This document shows, piece after piece, positions 1 through 5,490 of a stretch of 5,490 bases of DNA (positions are counted from its first letter, which is position 1; the number at the start of each line of letters is the position of its first letter). The notes below the pieces were generated by a model, which saw nothing but the letters and a program-made list of their open reading frames with translations, was not told where the DNA came from and made no database searches. The translations under genes and the position numbers were made by a program. The stretch spans positions 1-5,490 of the forward strand of contig CALABN010000122.1 of assembly GCA_937885735.1 (NCBI GenBank), in the 5' to 3' direction. The DNA comes from an uncultured Bacteroidota bacterium. GTDB taxonomy: Bacteria; Bacteroidota; Bacteroidia; Bacteroidales; SZUA-534.

Positions 1-138
1 GGAAACGGACTTGCTCTCACCAAAGCAGCTCTTGAGGGAGCTGCAGCAGCAGGAGCAGAGACCGAACTCATCCGTCTTGCAGACCTTGAAATCAAACCAT
101 GCATCGACTGCGGATTCTGCAAACAATTCAGCACTTGA
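1..138 (+). pseudogene. Fragment of a flavodoxin / NAD(P)H-dependent FMN reductase family protein, cut at both ends
   Basis: Frame 1 is open from the window edge to a TGA at 136-138 and gives about 45 residues. They begin GNGLALTKAALEGA, continue through AGAETELIRLADLEI and end in KPCIDCGFCK. This matches the N-terminal part of WrbA-like/iron-sulfur-flavoprotein oxidoreductases: the flavin phosphate loop (SPR..GNT), the first helix, the second strand, and then the Cys-x-x-Cys-x-x-Cys segment. Such proteins bind FMN and are normally about 180-200 residues, so the start lies upstream of the window and most of the C-terminal half is missing. After Lys41 the expected continuation (usually Gly, Cys and acidic residues) is replaced by a few residues and a stop. 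From there the opposite strand reads as menE. The Ala-rich, GC-richer sequence differs from the neighbouring men genes. Family assignment rests on about 40 residues, so it is moderate. Confidence 0.6.
108..126. other. Head-on junction between flavodoxin-type fragment and menE fragment
   Basis: Left of about position 126 the plus strand reads as a plausible flavodoxin-family protein (through CIDCGFCK). Right of about position 108 the minus strand reads as a plausible MenE (through CLQNPQ). The two readings overlap by roughly 20 bases and both then lose sense, so the breakpoint lies in this interval and probably sits on short shared sequence. No inverted repeat, target duplication or transposase is visible here. 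A chimeric join at the end of an assembled contig is the simplest reading, and a real inversion or deletion cannot be excluded. Confidence 0.65.
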
Positions 139-563
139 TTCGGCACCATTGCGCAAAAATCGACATTGGTGTCCAAGCGTTCTGCAGGATTGCCTTTTGG
201 CAACCCGACAATCAGATTCATTCCCGACACAATGGCTCGGACAATCATCATTTGTCCTGCAATATAAGTTGCAGGCAGACAAAGTAATGCAACCGATGAC
301 CTACACAAATGGAAAAAGTGACAAGTACGAATAGCCGAACGCACCATAAACTCCTTGCGGGCCTTTATGATTTTTGGCACACCTGTAGAACCTGATGTTC
401 TTATCTGGACATAATCGTCGGGACTATCCCATTGGCGCAAAAAAGCCAAAATAGAATCAAGACCATCGACTTCGCCGACAGCAGATGTCAAAGCATCTTC
501 ATCGAGCGGATGAATGCGAACCTGATGTCCATTCAATTCAATATATTGATAATCAGCCCACAT
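108..563 (-). CDS. menE: o-succinylbenzoate-CoA ligase MenE, N-terminal part only
   Basis: MenE is an AMP-forming acyl-CoA synthetase that activates o-succinylbenzoate to its CoA thioester in menaquinone synthesis. Translation from ATG 561-563 starts MWADYQYIELNG. It contains the adenylate-forming P-loop RTSGSTGVPK at residues 55-64, then LCLPATYIAGQMMIVRAIVSG (residues 94-114) and DFCAMVPNQVLNCLQ (135-149). All of these fit the short Bacteroidota MenE, which is usually about 350-370 residues. The start overlaps the menC stop by 11 bp, which suggests translational coupling. Homology ends near residue 152. Beyond that the minus frame stays open to the window edge, but there it only reads the complement of the flavodoxin-type gene and gives an Ala/Ser/Arg-rich stretch. 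The rest of the adenylation domain, with its second ATP motif and catalytic lysine domain, is absent. A fused protein should not be annotated here. Confidence 0.88.
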
Positions 564-1602
564 TTTCAATATTTGTCAAATTCCAACTTGACATTGTATG
601 CCAAAGCCTTGCCTGGCTAACAGCTAAAGGCGAAGGTATGTTGTTCGAGTAAATCATCCCTGTCCCTAGCCCTTGTGGCATTGCAACACGTTGTGTATAA
701 ACCCATTGAGCAATGGCATTCAAGCCGACGTTGCTCTCGAGCGCCGATGTCGCCCACCATCCAATATTCAGCGATTTTGCTTCGTCAATCCATTTTTCCG
801 ACACAGCCAATCCTCCTATCAGTGAAGGTTTTAGAATGATGTACTTTGGGCGGATTGTTTCAAGCATTTCTGTTCTGCGTTGCTCAACACCAATCAGTTC
901 TTCATCGAGTGCTATGTCGATTGGCGACTGTCGGCAAATTTCAGCCATCGTCTTCCATTGGCCCGCCTTTATTGGCTGTTCGATTGAGTGTATGTCAAAT
1001 TTTGCGAGTCTTTCGAGTTTATGCATCGCATCTTCTGGAGCGAAAGCACCGTTAGCATCAAGCCTAATCTCAACATTTGGAAATTCTTTTCGCACAAATT
1101 CAATGAGTTTCAGTTCGTTATCGAAATTTAATGCGCCAATCTTTAGTTTGATGCAACGGAAGCCCATATCGTACTTTTCCTGCACCCGCTGACGCATTGT
1201 CTCAATATCGCCCATCCATACTAGGCCATTGATGAAGATGCCACACTTGCCTTGCGTAAAATCGGAATCGAAAAGAATGCGCCTACCTCCGTTTTTCAGG
1301 TCGCGCAGTGCCGTTTCTATTCCAAACCGTATGGCAGGAATGCCTTGCCACTGGCTGTCGTCGGCTATGTCTACATTGTCGATGTCGGCCACTTTGCTGG
1401 CTATCACTTCATCGAGATTGGCAATGGCACATTCGGGCGATAGTTTTGGTATGACAGAAATCTCGCCCAAACCAAAAACTTCAGGATTGCGACTATCGTA
1501 AACGCGGACGAACCACGACGGCTTTTCCGTCAGAATGCCACGCGATGTGCCACTTGGCACGTTGAAAATCAATGTGTAAGGTATAATTTCGGATTGCATC
1601 AT
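553..1602 (-). CDS. menC: o-succinylbenzoate synthase MenC
   Basis: MenC dehydrates SHCHC (2-succinyl-6-hydroxy-2,4-cyclohexadiene-1-carboxylate) to o-succinylbenzoate, the step before MenE. It is cytoplasmic and Mg-dependent. The 349 residues show the enolase-superfamily plan: an N-terminal capping domain to about residue 115, then a barrel. The catalytic lysine pair is CIKLKIG (K152, K154). The metal ligands are D182 in RLDANGAF, E208 in SIEQP and D233 in ALDEE. The second-face lysine is K258 in IILKPS. TSALESNVGL (285-294) fits the substrate-binding end of the barrel. All six expected residues are present, so it should be active. Some relatives racemise N-succinylamino acids, but the operon argues for MenC. 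Two ATGs stand in tandem at the start and either could be used; the upstream sequence has only a weak purine-rich stretch. The gene begins 12 bp after the menA stop, and its end overlaps the menE start by 11 bp. Confidence 0.95.
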   Translation of the reverse strand: MMQSEIIPYTLIFNVPSGTSRGILTEKPSWFVRVYDSRNPEVFGLGEISVIPKLSPECAIANLDEVIASKVADIDNVDIADDSQWQGIPAIRFGIETALRDLKNGGRRILFDSDFTQGKCGIFINGLVWMGDIETMRQRVQEKYDMGFRCIKLKIGALNFDNELKLIEFVRKEFPNVEIRLDANGAFAPEDAMHKLERLAKFDIHSIEQPIKAGQWKTMAEICRQSPIDIALDEELIGVEQRRTEMLETIRPKYIILKPSLIGGLAVSEKWIDEAKSLNIGWWATSALESNVGLNAIAQWVYTQRVAMPQGLGTGMIYSNNIPSPLAVSQARLWHTMSSWNLTNIENVG

Positions 1603-1614
1603 CTTTGTCTTGAT

Positions 1615-2511
1615 TTAGAGTATTGCCACGGCAAACAGTATCGACATTAAAAATGTTGTCAATGAGAGTTTCTTGAGTTCCGGGTCGAGTGTCTTGACGT
1701 CGGCGCATCGCAGAACACGTATGCCGTGCGCCACCAAAAGTGCAGTCGGCACGGCAATCCAAAGCAAAGCCATTGGCGAACAATGTCGCAATATGCAGTA
1801 TATGAATATGGCGATGCTTGCAATGCATATAATGAAGTGGTACGTCTTGCCAAACGGCACCCCGAACTTTACTATCAGCGTGCGCTTGCCTGTCTGCTTG
1901 TCATTTTCCGAGTCGCGTAAATTATTGACATTCAATACACCCATACTTAAGAATCCCAAGGCGAGTCCAAGTAGCCAAACTTCAGCCGACAATTGTTTCG
2001 TGAGTATGTAATATGAACCGACCACAGTAGCCAATCCAAAGAATATCAATACCATAAAATCGCCAAGACCACGATATCCGAATGGGTTGCGACCGACTGT
2101 GTAGCGGATGGCGGCAATTATGGCTGCAATTCCAATGGCAAGGAATATGGTGAATTGCACATTCAGCCCGAATGCCACAATCAGCATTATTATGCCGATA
2201 GAAAAAGCGAATATGGCCATTGCCGCAATACCCTTTTTCATCTTGTCGATTGTCAATTCGCCGCTTTGCACGGCACGTTGTGGACCAACGCGGTCGTCGT
2301 TGTCGGCACCGTGCTGAAAGTCGCCCAAATCGTCGGCAAAATTGCCAAGCACCTGAAGTGCAATGGTGGTAACCATCAGCAAGGCAAACAATGACCAACT
2401 GAAATTCATATCAGACTGACCCAAAGCCAATGAACTACCGACAATTATACCTGCAGTTGAAAGTGGCAATGTGCGTAACCGGGCCGCTTCTATCCAAATC
2501 TTAAGATTCAT
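1615..2511 (-). CDS. menA: 1,4-dihydroxy-2-naphthoate polyprenyltransferase MenA
   Basis: MenA is an integral membrane UbiA-family enzyme that attaches the polyprenyl chain to 1,4-dihydroxy-2-naphthoate, giving demethylmenaquinone. I start it at the ATG at 2509-2511 (MNLKIWIEAARLRTLPLS, 298 residues). A longer frame opens at a TTG at 2521-2523, but it adds only four residues, and the ATG is directly followed by the conserved MenA opening. The first Asp-rich motif is LGNFADDLGDFQHGADNDDR (residues 55-74), which binds prenyl diphosphate through Mg. The second is NNLRDSENDKQTGKRTL (196-212). The stretch YTVGRNPFGYRGLGDF (137-152) is characteristic of MenA rather than UbiA. About eight or nine hydrophobic segments are visible. 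The length is normal for the family. Its place between menB and menC, 32 bp after menB and 12 bp before menC, supports the role. Loss of a motif or a frame break would argue against it, and neither is seen. Confidence 0.95.
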   Translation of the reverse strand: MNLKIWIEAARLRTLPLSTAGIIVGSSLALGQSDMNFSWSLFALLMVTTIALQVLGNFADDLGDFQHGADNDDRVGPQRAVQSGELTIDKMKKGIAAMAIFAFSIGIIMLIVAFGLNVQFTIFLAIGIAAIIAAIRYTVGRNPFGYRGLGDFMVLIFFGLATVVGSYYILTKQLSAEVWLLGLALGFLSMGVLNVNNLRDSENDKQTGKRTLIVKFGVPFGKTYHFIICIASIAIFIYCILRHCSPMALLWIAVPTALLVAHGIRVLRCADVKTLDPELKKLSLTTFLMSILFAVAIL

Positions 2512-2543
2512 ATCGAAATGCAAATTGTGGCAAAATATGCCTT

Positions 2544-3356
2544 TTAGATTCTGTATTTGTTAAAATCAGGCTTGCGTTTCTCGAGGAAAGCCTTGCCGCC
2601 TTCCTGTGCTTCATCGGTAAAATAATAAAGCATTGTAGCGTCTCCTGCAAGTTCCTGTATGCCAGCCTGCCCGTCGAGTTCCGCATTCAGGCCAGCCTTA
2701 ATTAGCCGCAAGGCGATTGAACTATGCTGCAGCATTGTCTTTGCCCAATCAACGACTTCATCTTCAAGTTGTTCGAGTGGAACAACCTTATTTACCAATC
2801 CCATCTGCAGTGCCTCGGAAGCGGAATATTGGCGACACATGAACCAAATCTCGCGGGCCTTTTTCTGCCCGACGCATCTTGCTAAATATGAAGCACCGAA
2901 TCCGGCATCGAAACTGCCTACACGCGGACCTGTCTGTCCAAATATGGCATTCTCCGACGCTATTGAAAGGTCGCATACAAGATGCAGAACGTGTCCGCCG
3001 CCAATTGCGTAGCCATTGACCATTGCAATGACAGGCTTTGGAATAGAGCGAATCTGCTTTTGTACCTCAAGAATGTTCAGACGTGGCACGCCGTCGTTGC
3101 CGACATAACCTCCACGGCCCTTGACGTGCATATCGCCGCCGCTGCAGAAAGCCTTGTCGCCAGCGCCAGTGAACACTACAACACCAATCTGCGGGTCGTC
3201 CTTGCAGATGTTCATAGCGTCAACCATCTCACAAACCGTTTTCGGGCGAAATGCATTGCGGACCTCTGGCCTGTTAATGGTTATTTTGGCTATTCCCTCA
3301 AAATATTCAAACAGAATATCTTCGTAAGCCTTGATAGTTTCCCATTTGCGTTCCAT
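2544..3356 (-). CDS. menB: 1,4-dihydroxy-2-naphthoyl-CoA synthase MenB, bicarbonate-dependent type
   Basis: MenB is a crotonase-fold enzyme that cyclises o-succinylbenzoyl-CoA to 1,4-dihydroxy-2-naphthoyl-CoA by a Dieckmann-type condensation. The 270 residues align closely with E. coli MenB from memory, minus about 15 N-terminal residues. Visible landmarks are CSGGD (71-75), Y84 in the flexible loop, the oxyanion-hole stretch [10 protein letters not shown] (116-125), [20 protein letters not shown] (140-159), [16 protein letters not shown] (162-177) and Y245 in the C-terminal tail. S148, D150 and Y245 match E. coli S161, D163 and Y258. The QTG at 141-143 marks the type I enzymes that use bicarbonate as base; type II enzymes carry Asp at the glycine. 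It is the first gene of the minus-strand cluster. The ATG at 3354-3356 has no evident Shine-Dalgarno site, and a direct repeat lies directly upstream. All catalytic residues are present. Confidence 0.97.
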   Translation of the reverse strand: MERKWETIKAYEDILFEYFEGIAKITINRPEVRNAFRPKTVCEMVDAMNICKDDPQIGVVVFTGAGDKAFCSGGDMHVKGRGGYVGNDGVPRLNILEVQKQIRSIPKPVIAMVNGYAIGGGHVLHLVCDLSIASENAIFGQTGPRVGSFDAGFGASYLARCVGQKKAREIWFMCRQYSASEALQMGLVNKVVPLEQLEDEVVDWAKTMLQHSSIALRLIKAGLNAELDGQAGIQELAGDATMLYYFTDEAQEGGKAFLEKRKPDFNKYRI

Positions 3357-3365
3357 AGAATATGA

Positions 3366-3408
3366 GAGTTCTATAAATTCACAGTTTTAAGGTGAGTTCT
3401 ATAAATTC
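3366..3408. repeat. 15-bp direct repeat upstream of menB (two copies)
   Basis: The 15-mer gagttctataaattc occurs at 3366-3380 and again at 3394-3408, 28 bp apart start to start. The nearer copy ends only 10 bp from the menB start codon. The second copy is the inner part of the left arm of the 23-bp inverted repeat, and the 12-bp core gttctataaatt is also present inverted at 3571-3582. The repeats may be regulator binding sites, or duplicated ends of a small mobile or repetitive element. The sequence alone does not decide. Confidence 0.85.
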
Positions 3409-3587
3409 CCCGATTTAATTTTTTTCAGATATGAATTGGTCTTTAATCTTTTGCGCGCTTTTGAATTTTTGTCGTCATCTTGTTGACTTTCATTCAGTCA
3501 CAGTGCCCGCACTGCTCCTTCGTTCAAATCATCAATCTGACTGACAAAATCTTCAAAATCACTACAAAGCAATTTATAGAACCCACC
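3399..3587 (-). pseudogene. Degenerate protein-like reading frame inside the inverted-repeat element
   Basis: One minus-strand frame inside the element reads as plausible protein, interrupted once. From 3587 it gives GGFYKLLCSDFEDFVSQIDD followed by LNEGAVRAL, then a TGA at 3498-3500. It continues in frame as LNESQQDDDKNSKARKRLKT and NSYLKKIKSGNL to a TAG at 3399-3401 that lies within the left repeat arm. The first part is acidic and amphipathic and the second is Lys/Arg-rich, like the tail of a DNA- or RNA-binding protein. There is no ATG start in this frame. It may be the decayed C-terminal end of a transposase-like or other gene carried by the element, or a chance open stretch of about 60 codons. 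I do not recognise a family. Confidence 0.25.
3494..3544. repeat. Nested stem-loops inside the element
   Basis: The bases tcagtca (3494-3500) pair with tgactga (3538-3544). Directly inside, cagtgc (3501-3506) pairs with gcactg (3509-3514), realistically as a five-pair stem with a four-base loop. The two stems abut, so a transcript of either strand could form a compact folded structure. There is no following T-run that would make this a terminator. It could be part of a structured RNA or of a repeat-element end; the function is unknown. Confidence 0.45.
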
Positions 3588-3772
3588 TTAAAAACAAATA
3601 CACAATTTTGGCGAAAAATACACGAACTAACGGAATTATGAAACCAAACACATTAGAAAAATCATCATTTATGTAGATGCCGAAAAGAACTTTTTTCAAT
3701 GAAAAAGATAAACATTATCACTTTTTTTTACCTTTACAATCATTAGGGTTAAACATTTATAAATGTAGATAT

Positions 3773-4666
3773 ATGAAAATGAACAGACTATGTGCAATTA
3801 CCGCTATATATTTGACATTTAGTTTGATAAGTTGCAATGGCGACAAGACAAAGACAGCAGTCAAGGCAGACAACGAATTTGAAAACGAAAAGCCTCTTCC
3901 GAAGGATTTGGGCGATGAAGACATCATTTTCTACAATATCTTCACTCCGTCCGATATGTCAAACTTGATAAACGAGTTCTCATCATTCTACAAATCAAAC
4001 CTTGTAAATTCACTTGGCAACATATCAAAATACACACAAAGCACAAGCAAGGCCCTGAACATTGGTGTTTATGGCGCCGACCTGAACTATCTGTGGGTGT
4101 TCCAACAAAGCCAGCAAGCATCGTCGTATGTTGTTGCAATACAGACATTGGCCGACCAGTTGGGCATTCCATCGAACTATGTATCACTGACAGCCGACAA
4201 AGCCGAAATGTACGCTGCCGACGTGGATTCACTAAAGGCAATAGCGAGACTGGCTTACCACGACATCACCAACTACCTGAACGAAAGCGGACGCAGCAAC
4301 AATGCGGCTCTTATACTTCTTGGCGGGTGGATTGAAACCCTGTACATTGCCATCAATATGTACAACCAACCTGATGCAAAAATGATTAGCCGCATTGCCA
4401 CTCAGAAATTTTCATTGAGCATCATAATCAACCTTCTGCAAAACCAACAAAACGACATAGACGTAGCAAGTTACTTGGTTATGCTCCGAAAACTGCGCAA
4501 GGCATTTGACGACTTTGTATTCAAGGTTCCTCAAGGCGCAATGACCATTGACACTGCCAACAGACGCATCATCATCAAGGACAATGAGAACCTTAAGTTT
4601 GATGCAGAGAAAATCAACAACATACGTCAAATCACGAATGACATACGCAGTATGATTGTGAACTAA
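3773..4666 (+). CDS. Predicted outer-membrane or periplasmic lipoprotein of unknown function
   Basis: The frame opens at 3677, but the ATG at 3773 (or 3779, two codons on) is the likely start. It puts a lipoprotein signal directly at the N-terminus: MKMNRLCAITAIYLTFSLIS followed by Cys, with LISC as the lipobox and Cys21 as the acylated residue. The sequence before 3773 is very AT-rich and its translation does not look like protein. The mature part of about 277 residues starts with a charged linker. A mostly helical domain then follows, including NIGVYGADLNYLWVFQQSQQ, ASSYVVAIQTLADQLGI, ALILLGGWIETLYIAI, and a C-terminal LRKLRKAFDDFVF to NNIRQITNDIRSMI. There are no Cys residues after the lipid anchor and no enzyme motif I recognise. 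It resembles uncharacterised Bacteroidota lipoproteins sharing a GVYGADL and a GGWIE motif. It stands alone, divergent from menB, and ends before a strong terminator, so it is probably monocistronic. Nothing ties it to menaquinone synthesis. Confidence 0.8.
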   Translation: MKMNRLCAITAIYLTFSLISCNGDKTKTAVKADNEFENEKPLPKDLGDEDIIFYNIFTPSDMSNLINEFSSFYKSNLVNSLGNISKYTQSTSKALNIGVYGADLNYLWVFQQSQQASSYVVAIQTLADQLGIPSNYVSLTADKAEMYAADVDSLKAIARLAYHDITNYLNESGRSNNAALILLGGWIETLYIAINMYNQPDAKMISRIATQKFSLSIIINLLQNQQNDIDVASYLVMLRKLRKAFDDFVFKVPQGAMTIDTANRRIIIKDNENLKFDAEKINNIRQITNDIRSMIVN

Positions 4667-4688
4667 CAACTTACTTTTATTATACCAG

Positions 4689-4724
4689 AAAAGGCTGAAC
4701 AATGTATTTTGTCCAGCCTTTTTT
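4689..4724 (+). terminator. Intrinsic terminator of the lipoprotein gene, possibly bidirectional
   Basis: The stem aaaaggctg (4689-4697) pairs perfectly with cagcctttt (4714-4722). It is extended inward by acaa/ttgt (4699-4702 with 4709-4712) across one mismatch, and it is followed by a T-run to 4724. It begins 22 bp after the lipoprotein stop codon. The A-run on the left arm gives a four-T tail on the other strand, so it could also stop transcription from the convergent gene ending at 4874, though less strongly. Confidence 0.85.
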
Positions 4725-4873
4725 ATTGACTTTATTTCAGGAAATCACTTTTTCAATTCGTTCCATACCAATGCGCTGGCTAACAGCGTCATTCACACGG
4801 TTTTGAATATGCTGTTAATACATTTAAGTTGATGAAAATAAAAGATAATATGGCAAATAGTATATGCTTCATA
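4725..4873. other. Convergent intergenic spacer
   Basis: This 149-bp spacer lies between the terminator and the end of the minus-strand gene at 4874. It contains a weak hairpin (cgctg 4774-4778 with cagcg 4784-4788, five-base loop) without a T-run. I find no promoter, RNA gene or open frame that I can support. Confidence 0.5.
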
Positions 4874-5490
4874 TTATATATCCTTTACTAAACGGACTGC
4901 ATAGCAAACGCCATATGAATCTTGTTGTATCATTATCGCGCCAAACTCATAATGACCTATGCCATGTTTCATAGAAAAAAAAGTTCGAATTCTTGTTAAA
5001 TGGCTGTAGTATAATGCTCCATATCCTTGATTATAAAGCACGCCAGATCTATATCCATAACCAAATGGTTTAATATTAAAAACAGATGAAGAAGGATATG
5101 CTTGATTCCCATTTTCATCTACCCAATCGGATGCAGATGCAAACAATTCCCACAAATCAACATACGTTGAATTTGCGTATAAAGAATCTGCTTTGTCTTT
5201 TAACAATTCATAATAAAGACTTCCTGTCACAGGAAACGCCTCGTTCTCAGTACAAATTCCATATTTATACATAGTTTCACAGTATTTGGGATTGTTAGCA
5301 TCGATTCCATACACTTTTTCCAACTTAGTCCAATCAGCATCTACTGCATAGTGAAACCCAGGCGGAACTAATCCGTTAATATGGGCCTGTTTGGGTGTGC
5401 CCCAATCAAATAAAAAATCATGATTATATAAAATTCCTTTAGCTCCTGAAGGCAACTCAGATACAATATAGTCCTTATTCAATTTCATTT
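4874..5490 (-). CDS. Fibrobacter succinogenes major paralogous domain (FISUMP-type) protein, probably 5'-truncated at the window edge
   Basis: About 204 residues are visible, ending at a TAA at 4874-4876. The order of motifs fits the FISUMP domain (TIGR02145-like). GILYNHDFLFDW (18-29) and LVPPGFHYAVDADWTKLEK (40-58) correspond to the usual YNW...G..P.GWHVPTDAEWT.LE. FNIKPFGYGYRSGVLY (137-152) corresponds to the FN.LP.GYR..G region. YYSH (160-163) stands where WWSS is common, and YGVCYAVRLVKD (192-203) matches the closing GFSVRCVKD. These domains occur in secreted or surface lipoproteins of Fibrobacter and Bacteroidota, and their role is unknown. The first Met codon (5486-5488) is two bases from the edge and has no signal peptide after it, and the usual W..ENL segment that precedes this part is missing. 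The gene therefore most likely continues beyond the window. It is clearly more AT-rich than the men genes, about one third G+C in sampled rows. Confidence 0.72.
   Translation of the reverse strand, partial: MKLNKDYIVSELPSGAKGILYNHDFLFDWGTPKQAHINGLVPPGFHYAVDADWTKLEKVYGIDANNPKYCETMYKYGICTENEAFPVTGSLYYELLKDKADSLYANSTYVDLWELFASASDWVDENGNQAYPSSSVFNIKPFGYGYRSGVLYNQGYGALYYSHLTRIRTFFSMKHGIGHYEFGAIMIQQDSYGVCYAVRLVKDI

Larger units (their letters stand above)
3385..3593. repeat. 209-bp element bounded by 23-bp inverted repeats (possible MITE-like element or relic)
   Basis: The left arm 3385-3407 (ttttaaggtgagttctataa plus att) is the reverse complement of 3571-3593 except for one base, 3395 against 3583, so 22 of 23 positions match. 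The arms enclose 163 bp with smaller stem-loops and a broken coding-like frame. Short size, terminal inverted repeats, no transposase and an intergenic site are the usual marks of a miniature inverted-repeat element. I see no clear target-site duplication: the bases outside the arms are g/acag on the left and aaca on the right. The alternative is a relic of an insertion-sequence end or a structured repeat family. The inverted repeat itself is certain; the mobile-element reading is inference. Confidence 0.55.
3357..3772. other. Divergent intergenic region between menB and the lipoprotein gene
   Basis: This 416-bp AT-rich region must carry the start signals for menB (leftward) and the lipoprotein gene (rightward). 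I find no convincing Bacteroidota-type promoter (TAnnTTTG with an upstream TTTG) at a suitable place for either gene. What it does hold is a repeat-bounded element at 3385-3593, an extra repeat core at 3366-3380, inner stem-loops and a degenerate reading frame, each listed separately. Between 3594 and 3772 there is only AT-rich sequence. It includes an 8-base repeat (aaatacac at 3596 and 3616) and a 12-codon ATG frame at 3638-3676, neither of which I consider meaningful. Confidence 0.7.

Noticed and set aside
1..107. Minus-strand continuation of menE to the window edge, giving an apparent fusion with an Ala/Ser/Arg-rich tail
   Set aside because: This tail is only the complement of the flavodoxin-family coding sequence. 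Conserved MenE sequence ends near position 108.
11..334. Plus-strand 107-codon open frame starting at position 11
   Set aside because: Its first part is a different frame from the flavodoxin-type reading, and the rest lies opposite menE. The translation is Gln/Ser-rich without any family pattern, so it is a shadow frame.
713..1192. Plus-strand 159-codon Ser-rich open frame
   Set aside because: It lies wholly opposite menC, whose translation carries all the enolase-superfamily catalytic residues. It is a complement shadow.
3385..3593. CRISPR array or tRNA-like structure in the intergenic repeats
   Set aside because: There are only three copies of a 12-15 bp core, unevenly spaced and in mixed orientation, with no spacers of constant size and no cloverleaf.
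3729..3736. Possible -7 promoter box (taccttta) before the lipoprotein gene
   Set aside because: It differs from TAnnTTTG at the last base, and no TTTG-like box lies about 20 bp upstream. It is too weak to call.
3677..3772. N-terminal 32-codon extension of the lipoprotein frame
   Set aside because: The extension is very AT-rich, places hydrophilic residues ahead of the signal peptide and would hide the lipobox signal. The ATG at 3773 gives a standard lipoprotein N-terminus.
3809..3816. Perfect TAnnTTTG match (tatatttg)
   Set aside because: It lies inside the signal-peptide coding sequence of the lipoprotein, downstream of its start, so it cannot drive that gene. It is expected by chance in AT-rich sequence.
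4775..4786. 12-mer ctggctaacagc shared with positions 613-624 inside menC
   Set aside because: About one such 12-base match is expected by chance in a window of this size, and the flanks do not match.

Overview
The window looks like a piece of a Gram-negative Bacteroidota (Bacteroidales-like) genome, possibly from a metagenome. The evidence is a Bacteroides-style short MenE, a menaquinone operon, a lipobox-bearing lipoprotein, a protein of the Fibrobacter succinogenes major paralogous domain type, and AT-rich start regions without clear Shine-Dalgarno sites. The exact taxon cannot be fixed from the sequence.

Minus strand, 3356 down to about 108: a compact menaquinone operon in the order menB-menA-menC-menE. 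MenE makes o-succinylbenzoyl-CoA from the product of MenC, MenB closes the naphthoate ring, and MenA prenylates 1,4-dihydroxy-2-naphthoate in the membrane. MenB, MenA and MenC are complete and keep their key residues. MenE is cut off after about 150 residues. menC and menE overlap by 11 bp, and the other gaps are 12 and 32 bp. menF, menD and menH, which supply earlier steps, are not in the window.

Positions 1-138: a plus-strand fragment of a flavodoxin/NADPH-dependent FMN reductase family gene collides head-on with the truncated menE near positions 108-126. This is either a rearrangement or, more likely, a chimeric assembly join at a contig end.

Positions 3357-3772: a 416-bp intergenic region between the divergent menB and lipoprotein genes. 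It holds a 209-bp element bounded by 23-bp inverted repeats (22/23 matching), a further direct copy of the repeat core next to menB, nested inner stem-loops and a degenerate protein-like reading frame. It resembles a miniature inverted-repeat element or relic and is the least explained part of the window.

Positions 3773-4666 (plus): a predicted lipoprotein of unknown function, followed by a strong intrinsic terminator at 4689-4724. Positions 4874-5490 (minus): a convergent, AT-rich gene with a Fibrobacter succinogenes major paralogous domain, probably running past the right edge.
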